Notes: generated by a model not told the origin, from the letters alone. Counted from the first letter of the stretch, positions 1 through 7,715 are shown. The stretch: 24,327 bases of DNA from RGIG8597 sp045133795 (GCA_045133795.1 JBGUUT010000044.1:1-24327), one strand, 5' to 3'. Made by a program: numbers and translations.

Positions 1-120
1 ACATCCCGCCATTTCTGAAAAAACAGAAGGAACGTGAGCATTCGGCTTTTTATCTACCGTAACTTTTAAAATATCACAATCCCGAATATCATTTTCTTGT
101 TTTATATATTTTTTTTGCAT
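1..120 (-). CDS. Unrecognised protein, N-terminal 40 residues only (runs off left edge)
   Basis: The frame opens with an ATG at 118-120 on the minus strand and stays open to base 1, giving 40 codons that begin MQKKYIKQEN and end PSVFSEMAGC. It starts 16 nt after the hisC stop codon, so it is probably the next gene of the same operon. The ribosome site is weak (a GAG about 9 nt before the ATG), which fits translation coupled to hisC. There is no signal peptide or membrane segment in the visible part. I do not recognise the family, and 40 residues are too few to assign a role. It could also be a longer frame, because codons upstream of the ATG are open, but no better start is visible there. Confidence 0.6.
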   Translation of the reverse strand, partial: MQKKYIKQENDIRDCDILKVTVDKKPNAHVPSVFSEMAGC

Positions 121-136
121 TTCAATCTCAATTTTA

Positions 137-1189
137 TTAAGAAAGATTCTTCAGTGCATTGCATAACAAATCCATCTCTTCTTTTGTGCCGATTGTGATT
201 CTTACATAATTCTCAATTCCGCTGTGATTAAAGTGACGAATCAAAATCCCGGCTTTTTTTATACCTTTATAAATTTCTTCTCCGGACATTCCGGCTTTTT
301 TTGCAAATACAAAATTAGCTTTTGACGGAATTACATCAAAACCTAATTTTTTTAACTCTTCGGTAAACCAATCACGAGTTTTAGCAATTTCAGCGTTTAT
401 CTTTTGATAATAATCGTAATCTTCACATGTTGCGATTCCCAACTTTTGAATAATCGCATCTACAGGAAAATGATTGAATGAATTTTTTACAGTAATAAAA
501 GTATTTATTACATCTGCAGAAGCTATAACAAAACCGAGTCTGGCACCGGCAAAACAATAACTTTTAGAAAAAGTTCGGATAATTATAAGATTATGAAATT
601 CCTCTAATAACGGAATTGCTGTTTCTCCACCGAAATCAATATACGCTTCATCTACAACTACAGGTTTATTTGAATCATATCTCGTTAAAAGTTCTCGCAA
701 CTTTTCCAACGACATAAAACAACCGGTAGGTGCATTCGGATTTGCAAATATTATTCCGCTGCTTTCCGGCTCCAGCAATTTATCAATTGAAATCGTAAAA
801 TCATCTTCTAAAGGAACTTTATGCAAAGGAATATCATAATAACTTGCATACACAGGATAAAAACTATACGTATGTTGTGGCAATACAACCGGAAGTTTGC
901 TGTCAAAAAAAGTATAAAATATAAATGATAAGATTTCGTCAGAACCGTTTCCCGCATAAACCATATCAGGTGTTACGCCGACAACTTTTGCAAATGCCTT
1001 ACGCAATTCCGTTGCATCCGGATCCGGATAACGTCGCAAAGCGGAAGTATCAAAATTATTCAATGCATCCTGAACTTTAGGTGACGGAGGATAAGGATTT
1101 TCGTTAGCATTCAATTTTATATATACCCTATCATTAGGTTGTTCTCCGGGAACATAGGGATTTAAAGCTTTTACTCTTTCTGCATACAT
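137..1189 (-). CDS. hisC: Histidinol-phosphate aminotransferase (PLP, fold type I)
   Basis: The 350-residue product has the length and layout of HisC, which moves an amino group from glutamate to imidazole-acetol phosphate in histidine synthesis and in many bacteria also acts on aromatic keto acids. Visible motifs are the N-terminal substrate loop NANENPYPPSP (27-37), NPNAPTG (150-156), DEAYIDF (180-186, with the Asp that contacts the pyridine nitrogen) and RTFSKSYCFAGARLG (205-219) with the Schiff-base lysine K209. The start is ATG at 1187-1189 with AAGGAA about 7 nt upstream. It lies 18 nt after the helicase-like gene and is probably co-transcribed with it. No other histidine gene is visible beside it, so a broader aminotransferase role is possible. 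Family assignment is firm; exact substrate is inferred. Confidence 0.9.
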   Translation of the reverse strand: MYAERVKALNPYVPGEQPNDRVYIKLNANENPYPPSPKVQDALNNFDTSALRRYPDPDATELRKAFAKVVGVTPDMVYAGNGSDEILSFIFYTFFDSKLPVVLPQHTYSFYPVYASYYDIPLHKVPLEDDFTISIDKLLEPESSGIIFANPNAPTGCFMSLEKLRELLTRYDSNKPVVVDEAYIDFGGETAIPLLEEFHNLIIIRTFSKSYCFAGARLGFVIASADVINTFITVKNSFNHFPVDAIIQKLGIATCEDYDYYQKINAEIAKTRDWFTEELKKLGFDVIPSKANFVFAKKAGMSGEEIYKGIKKAGILIRHFNHSGIENYVRITIGTKEEMDLLCNALKNLS

Positions 1190-1207
1190 AATTCATTCCT
1201 TTAATTT

Positions 1208-3982
1208 TTAGGCATTTTTTGTATATACAATAATACCGATTACTTCAATAAAATCATTCTCCGATTTTATTTCATTCTTGATAATATCTGAGATTTTTAA
1301 AGCTTCTTCTTCCGTAATCTCACGATTAACCTCTGTTTCTGAAAAATGAATGTTGTTAAATGTTTTCAATCCACGAGAAGTCAAATAGATTACATAAAAA
1401 GATTCTTCTTTAGCTTTAAGAATTGTATAAATCGGCTTTTTGAATTTATTCTCAGTTAATTTTAATGTCTCTTCTGAAATTCTCAAATGCTTTATAAAAC
1501 GTCGCAATGAAATATCATCACACGATAATTTTTGCGGCATTTTATAAGTAACATCATCAATATTTTTCTTAGCAAGAAAATCTTTATATTCCTTTGTCAT
1601 TAACAATAAAGTTTGAATATTGTCATTTGAAATATCAGAAATACTCTTTATATTACGGCACCATTGAATATAATCAATTCCGAAATATGAAATAATATCA
1701 GAAACATCAAGATTCATCTTTTCAAACAATTCAATTTCTTTATCCACACGTTTATCAGATTGAAAATTATAAACTTTAACCTTATTAACTTTAGGGTCAT
1801 TAGTTGTTTTATTCAATCGCTTACTCAAAATAAACGGGATGTTAGGTAAATCAAAATTAACTATTACTTTTGCTCTCGGTAATCTTATCTCTTCCGGAAT
1901 ATTATCATTTACCAAAAGAATTTCGATTTCACCTTTTTCAAAATCACGACAAATCTTCTCTATATCCGGATTTTCAAATTTAATTACATCTTCACCGTCA
2001 TACGAAGTATTTTCCCCCGGAATTACTTCAATCTTTTTGCTTCTGTACTCAAGAAGACGTTTTTGCAAATATTTTAATGTATCATCAGATTCCGAAAAAA
2101 TTATAGTAGGCTTATTTTCACTGTTAATTATTTTTAATAATGCCGTGATTTTTTCATCTTTATTTCCGAGATATTTTATTCCGTTAATACAATCCAAAAG
2201 TTTTGTCGTTGTAAAATAATCAGCCTCAAGTCGTTCAATAATCTCATTCTTTTCTCGCAACTCTACATTTTCAAAAGATTTCATAATATTACTGATTTGA
2301 TAACTGGTAAAATATTTTAACCCTTCTTCCATGTTATCTTTATTACCACGCAACAAACTTGAAATAAATTGAGTTTTAGATCGGAAGTTTTCACAAGTAG
2401 CAATAAATGCAAATAAACTGGAATCTATTCTTCTGAACATTTGCCATTTGTACCAATGAATTAAACTTGGTTCATCATGATATTTTATGAATTTCAATTT
2501 TGTATATTCAAAGTTCAAATTCATGATTGTAGGTAACAGATTTTCAAAAACAGCATTAAATATCTCATGTGAATATGTATATTTTACCGTTATAATTTGC
2601 GGACGATTTGCTTCCTGCCCCGGTTCATAAAGCTTTGTCGAATTAAAATCAAAGTTCTTTAATTCTTGCTGTACTAAAAATAAATCTAAAATACTTAAAA
2701 TAACATCTATAGAATCTGTATTTATTGTATTGCTTAATATTTCATTTTCTAACTTAGCAAGCTTTTCATTTACACCCGCTTCTTCAAGAATATTCTTATA
2801 ACTACCTCTTATAAAAGTATTTACAATGTATACCAAATCAAGCAATGAATCATTAATGATATTTTTAGAAAGCATCATCAATTTAGATTCCGGATTTTGA
2901 TTCAGAATTTTCTGGAAATGTTTACGTCTGTTATTAATATCCTTTGCCGTACTGAAATATTCAGCTTCATCTACAATAATGAAATCATTTTCAACATATT
3001 GAGAATCGTCAAAATCAGGCGATTGAAGATTTTTTCGGTCTAAAAAAGTTATTCCGTCACAGAATACACCTTCTTCCTTTAAAAGTTTTTCCCATATAAG
3101 AATACGTTCTTCCGCTGCAATAATAAGAATATTTCTGTTTCGCAAATAATAAAACTTAATTACACGAGCAGTAAGACGCGTCTCACTTATTCCTATAGAA
3201 TTCGACAATAAAACACTGCCGTAATTTTCCATTCGTTCAACACAGGCATAAAATGCATTATTTTGAAATTCTGTAATCGGCGATTCACTTCTGCTGATAT
3301 TTTTTACCAAATACTCTTTTTTATTCTTTTTCAAAAACGAAGAAATAAAACGACGAAGAGAAAGATGCATTACTTCCAATTTCGCATACGCAACTAAATA
3401 ACGAATAATTTTGATATTATTAATATGTGTGTCTGAAATCATCCATAATTTCTGAAAGAAGTGTAAATATCTTTTCTGCTTAGTCTGAGATTTTCCGGTA
3501 ACTTCAGTTAATAAACTGATATGAGCATCTCCGTCTTTTTCCGGAGTCAAACTTGTGTTACCGCAATAAACTTTATAATTATTATTATTTCGAATAATAT
3601 AAAGAAGTGTTTTTATTTTATCTTTATAATTCACTCTAAAATGCAATTTTTTATTTTTATAAAGCTTTTTTATTAATACGGAATCATTTTTGTCTAAAGA
3701 AACTGCATCATTTCTCAAATCAAACAAAAAGTTCTTAGGAGTAATGCTTTCTTCGGAACAAATCATAATTCGCATTTTCCCCAATTTTCCTGCATTATCA
3801 AGCGAATCTATTTCCGGTAACAATTTTTTAAATGCATCAAAAAAATTAAAATTTGCAATAATAAAAAAATCCGTCGGTGTATCTTTTTTTCCGGCTTCAC
3901 TGATTGCATTTTTCATTATCTGAAGTGCCGATGTTTCATGTGCAAATAAACCACAATGATTATCTATTAATCTATATTTCAT
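1208..3982 (-). CDS. Degenerate PLD-like plus SNF2-type helicase protein, predicted catalytically dead
   Basis: A 924-residue intact frame. Residues ~35-180 resemble the PLD-like domain found at the front of some SNF2-type helicases, with GNTSLT (141-146) where GSSNLT is usual, but no HxK is visible before it. Residues ~235-390 follow helicase lobe 1: SNSIGISET (260-268) stands where DEMGLGKT is expected, so the Walker A lysine is Glu267. Walker B is kept as VDEAE (337-341), and motif III is LSKN (371-374) rather than a TATP-like form. Residues ~620-745 follow lobe 2: PTIIFSES (625-632), ILLVNDN (688-694), VIVNFDLP (706-713), then SKRLNKT (720-726) where QRxGRxxR is expected, and VKVYNF (735-740). 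The start ATG at 3980-3982 has AGGAG 9 nt upstream, overlapping the stop codon of the M20 gene, so translation is probably coupled. The fold call is by motif order; loss of ATPase function is inference. Confidence 0.8.
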   Translation of the reverse strand: MKYRLIDNHCGLFAHETSALQIMKNAISEAGKKDTPTDFFIIANFNFFDAFKKLLPEIDSLDNAGKLGKMRIMICSEESITPKNFLFDLRNDAVSLDKNDSVLIKKLYKNKKLHFRVNYKDKIKTLLYIIRNNNNYKVYCGNTSLTPEKDGDAHISLLTEVTGKSQTKQKRYLHFFQKLWMISDTHINNIKIIRYLVAYAKLEVMHLSLRRFISSFLKKNKKEYLVKNISRSESPITEFQNNAFYACVERMENYGSVLLSNSIGISETRLTARVIKFYYLRNRNILIIAAEERILIWEKLLKEEGVFCDGITFLDRKNLQSPDFDDSQYVENDFIIVDEAEYFSTAKDINNRRKHFQKILNQNPESKLMMLSKNIINDSLLDLVYIVNTFIRGSYKNILEEAGVNEKLAKLENEILSNTINTDSIDVILSILDLFLVQQELKNFDFNSTKLYEPGQEANRPQIITVKYTYSHEIFNAVFENLLPTIMNLNFEYTKLKFIKYHDEPSLIHWYKWQMFRRIDSSLFAFIATCENFRSKTQFISSLLRGNKDNMEEGLKYFTSYQISNIMKSFENVELREKNEIIERLEADYFTTTKLLDCINGIKYLGNKDEKITALLKIINSENKPTIIFSESDDTLKYLQKRLLEYRSKKIEVIPGENTSYDGEDVIKFENPDIEKICRDFEKGEIEILLVNDNIPEEIRLPRAKVIVNFDLPNIPFILSKRLNKTTNDPKVNKVKVYNFQSDKRVDKEIELFEKMNLDVSDIISYFGIDYIQWCRNIKSISDISNDNIQTLLLMTKEYKDFLAKKNIDDVTYKMPQKLSCDDISLRRFIKHLRISEETLKLTENKFKKPIYTILKAKEESFYVIYLTSRGLKTFNNIHFSETEVNREITEEEALKISDIIKNEIKSENDFIEVIGIIVYTKNA

Positions 3983-3991
3983 ATTTTTCTC

Positions 3992-5218
3992 CTATGTGGC
4001 ACTACTCATTAATTCTGCAAAAACAGAAGCATCTTTTTTAGTATTTTCGATTGAAGAATATTCATTAGGTCCATGCATTGTTCCGTCAAGAGTTGTCCAT
4101 AAAGCAGCATCATAACCTTTTTGACGGAAATACGCTGCAACAGTTCCGCCGCCGACACCGTATGTTTTAGGTGTAAATCCCAATTTCTTCTCTATTGCCC
4201 CCACTAACTCCAATACAATCGGAGCATTTACGGAAGTTTCTTTCGGTGCGTCAACACGCTGTTTTACCTCATATGTAATTTCTACACCGGTTTCTTTTTT
4301 TACCTTTTCAACGGCCAGACTTATCTGTGTCAAAACATCATCAAGTTTATACACCGGCAAAACACGGCAATCATAACAAAGAGTTTCGCTACCCGGAATT
4401 GTATTAATATTTGAAACTGAAGAAGTTCGCTTTGTCGGTTCAAAAGTCGAATAAGGTACATCAAATTGTTTGTTTTCCTGAGGAAAAATCTCGTATAGTT
4501 TATCAAGTTCTACCATCAATTTAGATGAAGCTCTTGCTGCATTTATCCCTAAATCCGGACGAGAACCGTGTGATTGTTTTCCTTGAATATCAAATTCCAC
4601 CCAAAGAATAGATTTTTCACCGATTTCAATAAATTCTCCCTGTGGATCTCCGGCATCAGGAATTAAAATCAAATCATCTTTGTTAAACAAATCGCTTCTG
4701 TTATTCAATATCCAATCGATACCGTATTTACTGCCGACTTCTTCATCTGCAACAAATAAAAGCTTTATATTTACTTCCGGAACAATCTTATTGTGAAGCA
4801 ACGCTTTTGCAGCAACAATAGACGCAACAATCCCTTGCTGATTATCTTCTGTACCTCGCCCGTAAATTTTCCCGTCTTTTACAACTGCTTTAAAAGGATC
4901 GGTATTCCACAAAGCTCTGTCTCCCGCAGGAACAACATCCAGATGCGATATAATCCACAACGATTTAGCGGGATTTTTTCCTTTTAGAGTAACTATAAGT
5001 GACGGACGAAAACTGCATGGAACTCTATCATCCGGAGCTTGAATTTCTTCAAAGTCCTCAAAGTTTAATCCGGTAAGAATATTTTTTAATATATTAACTT
5101 TTGTATATTCTCCCGTTCCTCCATTTTCCGGAGCCATAGCCTGTGCTGCCGTTAATCTTGTTTGCAATCCAATGATAAATTCATCTGCATTATCTATAAA
5201 ACTTTGATAAATATCCAT
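3992..5218 (-). CDS. M20 family metallo-hydrolase (ArgE/DapE/dipeptidase type)
   Basis: A 408-residue cytoplasmic zinc hydrolase of the M20 family, which cleaves amide bonds in dipeptides or N-acyl amino acids. All family landmarks are present: SHLDVVP (91-97, metal His92 and catalytic Asp94), DNQQG (125-129, bridging Asp125), DEEVGS (158-163, catalytic Glu159 and metal Glu160), Asp188, and MHGPNEYSS (381-389, metal His382). The lid/dimer domain lies between, with QSHGSRPDLGINA (215-227). No signal peptide is visible. The start is ATG 5216-5218 with GGGAG 9 nt upstream. It is the first gene of the operon that continues into the degenerate helicase and hisC. Substrate (acetylornithine, succinyl-diaminopimelate or a dipeptide) cannot be read from the sequence. 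Confidence 0.87.
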   Translation of the reverse strand: MDIYQSFIDNADEFIIGLQTRLTAAQAMAPENGGTGEYTKVNILKNILTGLNFEDFEEIQAPDDRVPCSFRPSLIVTLKGKNPAKSLWIISHLDVVPAGDRALWNTDPFKAVVKDGKIYGRGTEDNQQGIVASIVAAKALLHNKIVPEVNIKLLFVADEEVGSKYGIDWILNNRSDLFNKDDLILIPDAGDPQGEFIEIGEKSILWVEFDIQGKQSHGSRPDLGINAARASSKLMVELDKLYEIFPQENKQFDVPYSTFEPTKRTSSVSNINTIPGSETLCYDCRVLPVYKLDDVLTQISLAVEKVKKETGVEITYEVKQRVDAPKETSVNAPIVLELVGAIEKKLGFTPKTYGVGGGTVAAYFRQKGYDAALWTTLDGTMHGPNEYSSIENTKKDASVFAELMSSAT

Positions 5219-5248
5219 GCACTTTTCTCCCTGCTATAAAATAAATAA

Positions 5249-5276
5249 ATCAGAGTATAAAAAAATATACTCTGAT
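5249..5276 (-). terminator. Intrinsic terminator-like hairpin after alaS
   Basis: A perfect 11-bp stem (5249-5259 with 5266-5276) closes a loop of six identical bases (A on plus, U in the minus-strand RNA). On the minus strand it lies 29 nt after the alaS stop codon and is followed by a T-rich stretch (TTTATTTATTTT). It separates alaS from the M20 gene, whose start is 30 nt further on. The stem has only three G-C pairs, so termination may be partial, and some M20 transcription could be read-through. No convincing separate promoter for the M20 gene is visible. Confidence 0.6.
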
Positions 5277-5305
5277 ATTACTGACAAAATAAATAAAGAA
5301 AAAAA

Positions 5306-7093
5306 TTATTCTTTTACCAAAACTGCTTTTATTCTACGCACTCCGGCAGAAGAAGCTTCTTCTTTTTTTATTACAAATTTTCCTAAAGCACCGGTATGTT
5401 CCGCATGAGGTCCACCGCAAACTTCTTTAGAAAAATCTCCCATAGTATAAACCTTAACTTTCTCTTCATACTTTTGAGTAAAGAACGCCAAAGCCCCTTG
5501 TTTTTTTGCATCATCCAATGCCATGATTTCCATTGTAATCGGTGCATCTTTTTGGATTTGCTCATTAACAAGTCGCTCTACTTCTTTTAACTCTTCCGGT
5601 GTAACTTTTTGCGGATGAGAAAAGTCAAAACGCAATCTTTCTACCGTAATATTAGAACCTTTCTGCTGAACGTGTTCACCCAAAACTTTTCGTAATGCAG
5701 CATGAAGAAGATGTGTTGCAGTATGAAGATTTGTTGTTTCTTCACTGTGGTCGGCAAGTCCACCTTTAAAACTTTCTTTTTGTGCAGTTCTGGATTCTTC
5801 TTTATGTTTTTCGTACTGTGCAGCAAAACCATCAGTATCGACAATCATATTTTTTTCTTTTGCCAATTCCAATGTTAATTCTAACGGGAAACCGTAAGTA
5901 TCATAAAGTTTGAAAGCTGTCTTTCCGGAAATAGAATTTTGATTATGTTCAGCAAGTTTTGCCGCTACCTTATTAAACTCTGCCAAACCGGTTTGTAATG
6001 TAGCTTCAAATTTTGTTTCTTCACGTTCCAATTCATCAAAAATACGTTGTTTATTTTCTATCAATTCAGGATAAAATTCTCCCATTAAATCAACAACTAC
6101 GGCTGCAACTTTTGACAAGAAAATATTTGATATTCCCAAAGTTTTTCCGAATCTTACAGCACGACGAATCAAACGACGTAAAACATATCCGGCACCTACA
6201 TTTGACGGAGAAATTCCTTTTTCGTCTCCGATGATAAATGTTGATGTTCTGATATGGTCAGCAACTACTCTGATAGCTTTTGTAACATCTTCACTTTCTC
6301 CGTATTTTTTTCCGGAAAGCTCTTCGATTTTTGCAATAATCGGAGTAAAACTTTCAGTTTCATAAACAGTCTTTTTACCGTTCATCATAGCTACGGTTCT
6401 TTCAATACCCATACCGGTATCAACATTTTTTTGTGAAAGCGGTGCGTATTTACCGTTTTCATCTTTATTAAACTGCATGAAAACATCATTCCAGATTTCG
6501 ATATATTTTCCGCAACGACATCCAGGTCCGCATTTATCCGAACAAGCTTCTTTACCTGTATCTATAAACATTTCGGTATCAGGTCCGCACGGTCCGGTAT
6601 TTCCGGCAGGTCCCCACCAGTTATCTTCTTTTGGTTTATAATGAATGTGGTTTGCTTTGATTCCGAGAGATTCCCAAATCTTAGCAGATTCATCATCACG
6701 TTCAGCATTTTCATCACCTTCAAAAACTGTTACATGAAGTTGTTCTACTGAAAATCCAAGTTCCTTAGTCAAAAATTCAAAAGACCAAAAAATTGCTTCT
6801 TCTTTAAAATAGTCACCTAAAGACCAATTTCCCAACATTTCAAAAAATGTAAGGTGTGAAGAATCACCGACATCATCAATATCCCCGGTTCTGATACATT
6901 TTTGATAATCTACAAGACGTTTTCCTTCCGGATGAACTTGTCCGGTTAAATAAGGAACTAAAGGGTGCATGCCGGCTGTAGTAAAAAGTACAGTCGGGTC
7001 ATTTTCCGGAATTAATGATGCAGCTCTGATTTGCTTATGCCCTTTACTTTCAAAAAAGCTGATATATTTTTTTCTAAGTTCTCTAAAGTCCAC
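5306..7093 (-). CDS. alaS: Alanyl-tRNA synthetase, short form lacking the C-terminal domain
   Basis: Charges tRNA-Ala with alanine and clears mis-charged Ser or Gly. The class II catalytic core fills ~1-240, with RAASLIPENDPTVLFTTAGM (23-42) and the core DTGMGIERT (225-233). A Cys cluster sits at 184, 188, 192 and 194. The editing domain follows, with zinc ligands HTATH (457-461) and CGGPH (559-563). The protein ends at residue 595, about 20 residues after the editing domain; the usual bacterial enzyme is about 875 residues, so the C-Ala tRNA-binding and dimerisation domain is absent. Short AlaRS is known in spirochaetes, so this is not a truncation by mutation. The start is GTG at 7091-7093, chosen because GGAG lies 8 nt upstream and the nearby ATG (7098-7100) is followed at once by a stop. 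Confidence 0.97.
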   Translation of the reverse strand: MDFRELRKKYISFFESKGHKQIRAASLIPENDPTVLFTTAGMHPLVPYLTGQVHPEGKRLVDYQKCIRTGDIDDVGDSSHLTFFEMLGNWSLGDYFKEEAIFWSFEFLTKELGFSVEQLHVTVFEGDENAERDDESAKIWESLGIKANHIHYKPKEDNWWGPAGNTGPCGPDTEMFIDTGKEACSDKCGPGCRCGKYIEIWNDVFMQFNKDENGKYAPLSQKNVDTGMGIERTVAMMNGKKTVYETESFTPIIAKIEELSGKKYGESEDVTKAIRVVADHIRTSTFIIGDEKGISPSNVGAGYVLRRLIRRAVRFGKTLGISNIFLSKVAAVVVDLMGEFYPELIENKQRIFDELEREETKFEATLQTGLAEFNKVAAKLAEHNQNSISGKTAFKLYDTYGFPLELTLELAKEKNMIVDTDGFAAQYEKHKEESRTAQKESFKGGLADHSEETTNLHTATHLLHAALRKVLGEHVQQKGSNITVERLRFDFSHPQKVTPEELKEVERLVNEQIQKDAPITMEIMALDDAKKQGALAFFTQKYEEKVKVYTMGDFSKEVCGGPHAEHTGALGKFVIKKEEASSAGVRRIKAVLVKE

Positions 7094-7125
7094 TTTACAT
7101 TCTCCAAAGTCAAAAAATTAATTGC

Positions 7126-7154
7126 ATTATAAAAAAATTAAAGTTTACCGTCAA
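7126..7154 (-). promoter_or_regulatory. Sigma-70 type promoter of alaS
   Basis: On the minus strand the sequence reads TTGACG (7149-7154), a 17-nt spacer, then a perfect TATAAT (7126-7131). The -10 box ends 32 nt before the GTG start, which leaves a leader of roughly 25 nt. That is too short for a T-box or similar leader riboswitch, so alaS appears to be driven directly by a strong housekeeping promoter. This is the best promoter match I found in the window. Confidence 0.8.
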
Positions 7155-7202
7155 TTTTTCCAATTCGTTTTTTTGTGCAAAAGAATAAAAGAAATTATAA
7201 GA

Positions 7203-7248
7203 GTAAGATTGGCTTCTTACACATGGTAAGATTGACTTCTTAACAAAG
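7203..7248. repeat. Two tandem 23-nt units
   Basis: Unit one (7203-7225) and unit two (7226-7248) both begin GTAAGATTGRCTTCTTA, differing at one base in the first 17. Each unit is itself a small inverted repeat (GTAAGA/TCTTAC in the first, TAAGA/TCTTA in the second). They sit just upstream of the alaS promoter region. They may be a protein-binding pair or simply part of the neighbouring repetitive element. Confidence 0.6.
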
Positions 7249-7295
7249 AGAGAATGAACTTACCGTTAGGAGCATGTTTTTTCTCTTTCGGGTTA

Positions 7296-7340
7296 TAGGG
7301 TACTTTCTCTTTTTGATTGCAAAAAAGAGAAAGTACCCTA
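7296..7340. repeat. 19-bp perfect inverted repeat with 7-nt loop
   Basis: Arms 7296-7314 and 7322-7340 are perfectly complementary (TAGGGTACTTTCTCTTTTT and its reverse complement) around a 7-nt loop. It is the longest stem in the window. Neither side is followed by a T-run, so it does not look like a simple terminator. A related TTTCTCTTTCGGG stretch occurs just before it (7280-7292). The form suggests the edge of an interspersed repeat or a processing site in a structured transcript. Confidence 0.7.
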
Positions 7341-7349
7341 ACAACTACC

Positions 7350-7541
7350 AACTTTGAAGCAAAGTTTTAGCTTTGTGCAAGCTTTGCTTGCGAATAAAGC
7401 CTTAAACCTAGAAAGGTTTGAAAAACTTTGAACCAAAGTTATATTTCTGTGCCGGTTTACACGGCAGAACCGATTAAAACCTAAGTAGGTTTTATAAAGT
7501 TTTGAACCCAAAACGATTTCCAAACGCCGGCTTGCCCGGCG
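7350..7541. repeat. Ladder of eight short hairpins, partly duplicated
   Basis: Consecutive perfect stems occur at 7350-7366 (7 bp), 7377-7391 (6 bp), 7404-7419 (6 bp), 7424-7440 (7 bp), 7450-7466 (5 bp), 7475-7494 (8 bp), 7499-7514 (6 bp) and 7525-7541 (6 bp), with loops of 3-7 nt. Two pairs look like copies of each other: the AAACCT/AGGTTT stems at 7404 and 7475, each followed by a stem around a GAACC core (7424 and 7499). Between those copies the stem bases differ on both arms so that pairing is kept. The block is not CRISPR-like because there is no constant repeat with even spacers. It looks like an intergenic repeat element whose structure is selected. Confidence 0.65.
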
Positions 7542-7659
7542 AACGGAACTTTGAACCTGAAATAATTTGATTAAACTTTGCAAATGTGTAATTAGAATAT
7601 TTAATATCAAAAAAACTTTTCTTAATCACCGAATATTATATATATTTCAAATATTCCCT

Positions 7660-7691
7660 ATTCGCTTTATGCATAAAGCTAATTTGCGAAT
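7660..7691. repeat. Nested palindrome
   Basis: A perfect 16-bp palindrome GCTTTATGCATAAAGC occupies 7664-7679. Its left edge overlaps a second inverted pair, ATTCGC (7660-7665) with GCGAAT (7686-7691), so two alternative pairings exist. No T-run follows on either strand. It could be an operator-like site or part of a structured RNA; no target gene is clear. Confidence 0.5.
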
Positions 7692-7715
7692 CGGTAGAAT
7701 AAAAAATTAGACATT

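Noticed and set aside
1208..3982. Active DISARM- or RapA-like defence helicase
   Set aside because: The Walker A lysine and motif VI arginines are missing and no companion methylase or other defence gene lies next to it.
7350..7541. CRISPR array
   Set aside because: There are many short palindromes but no constant repeat of 24-40 nt with regular spacers, and no cas gene is nearby.
7338..7610. 90-codon open frame on the minus strand in the large gap
   Set aside because: It runs through the hairpin ladder, has no ribosome site, and its composition is explained by the palindromes. No domain is visible.
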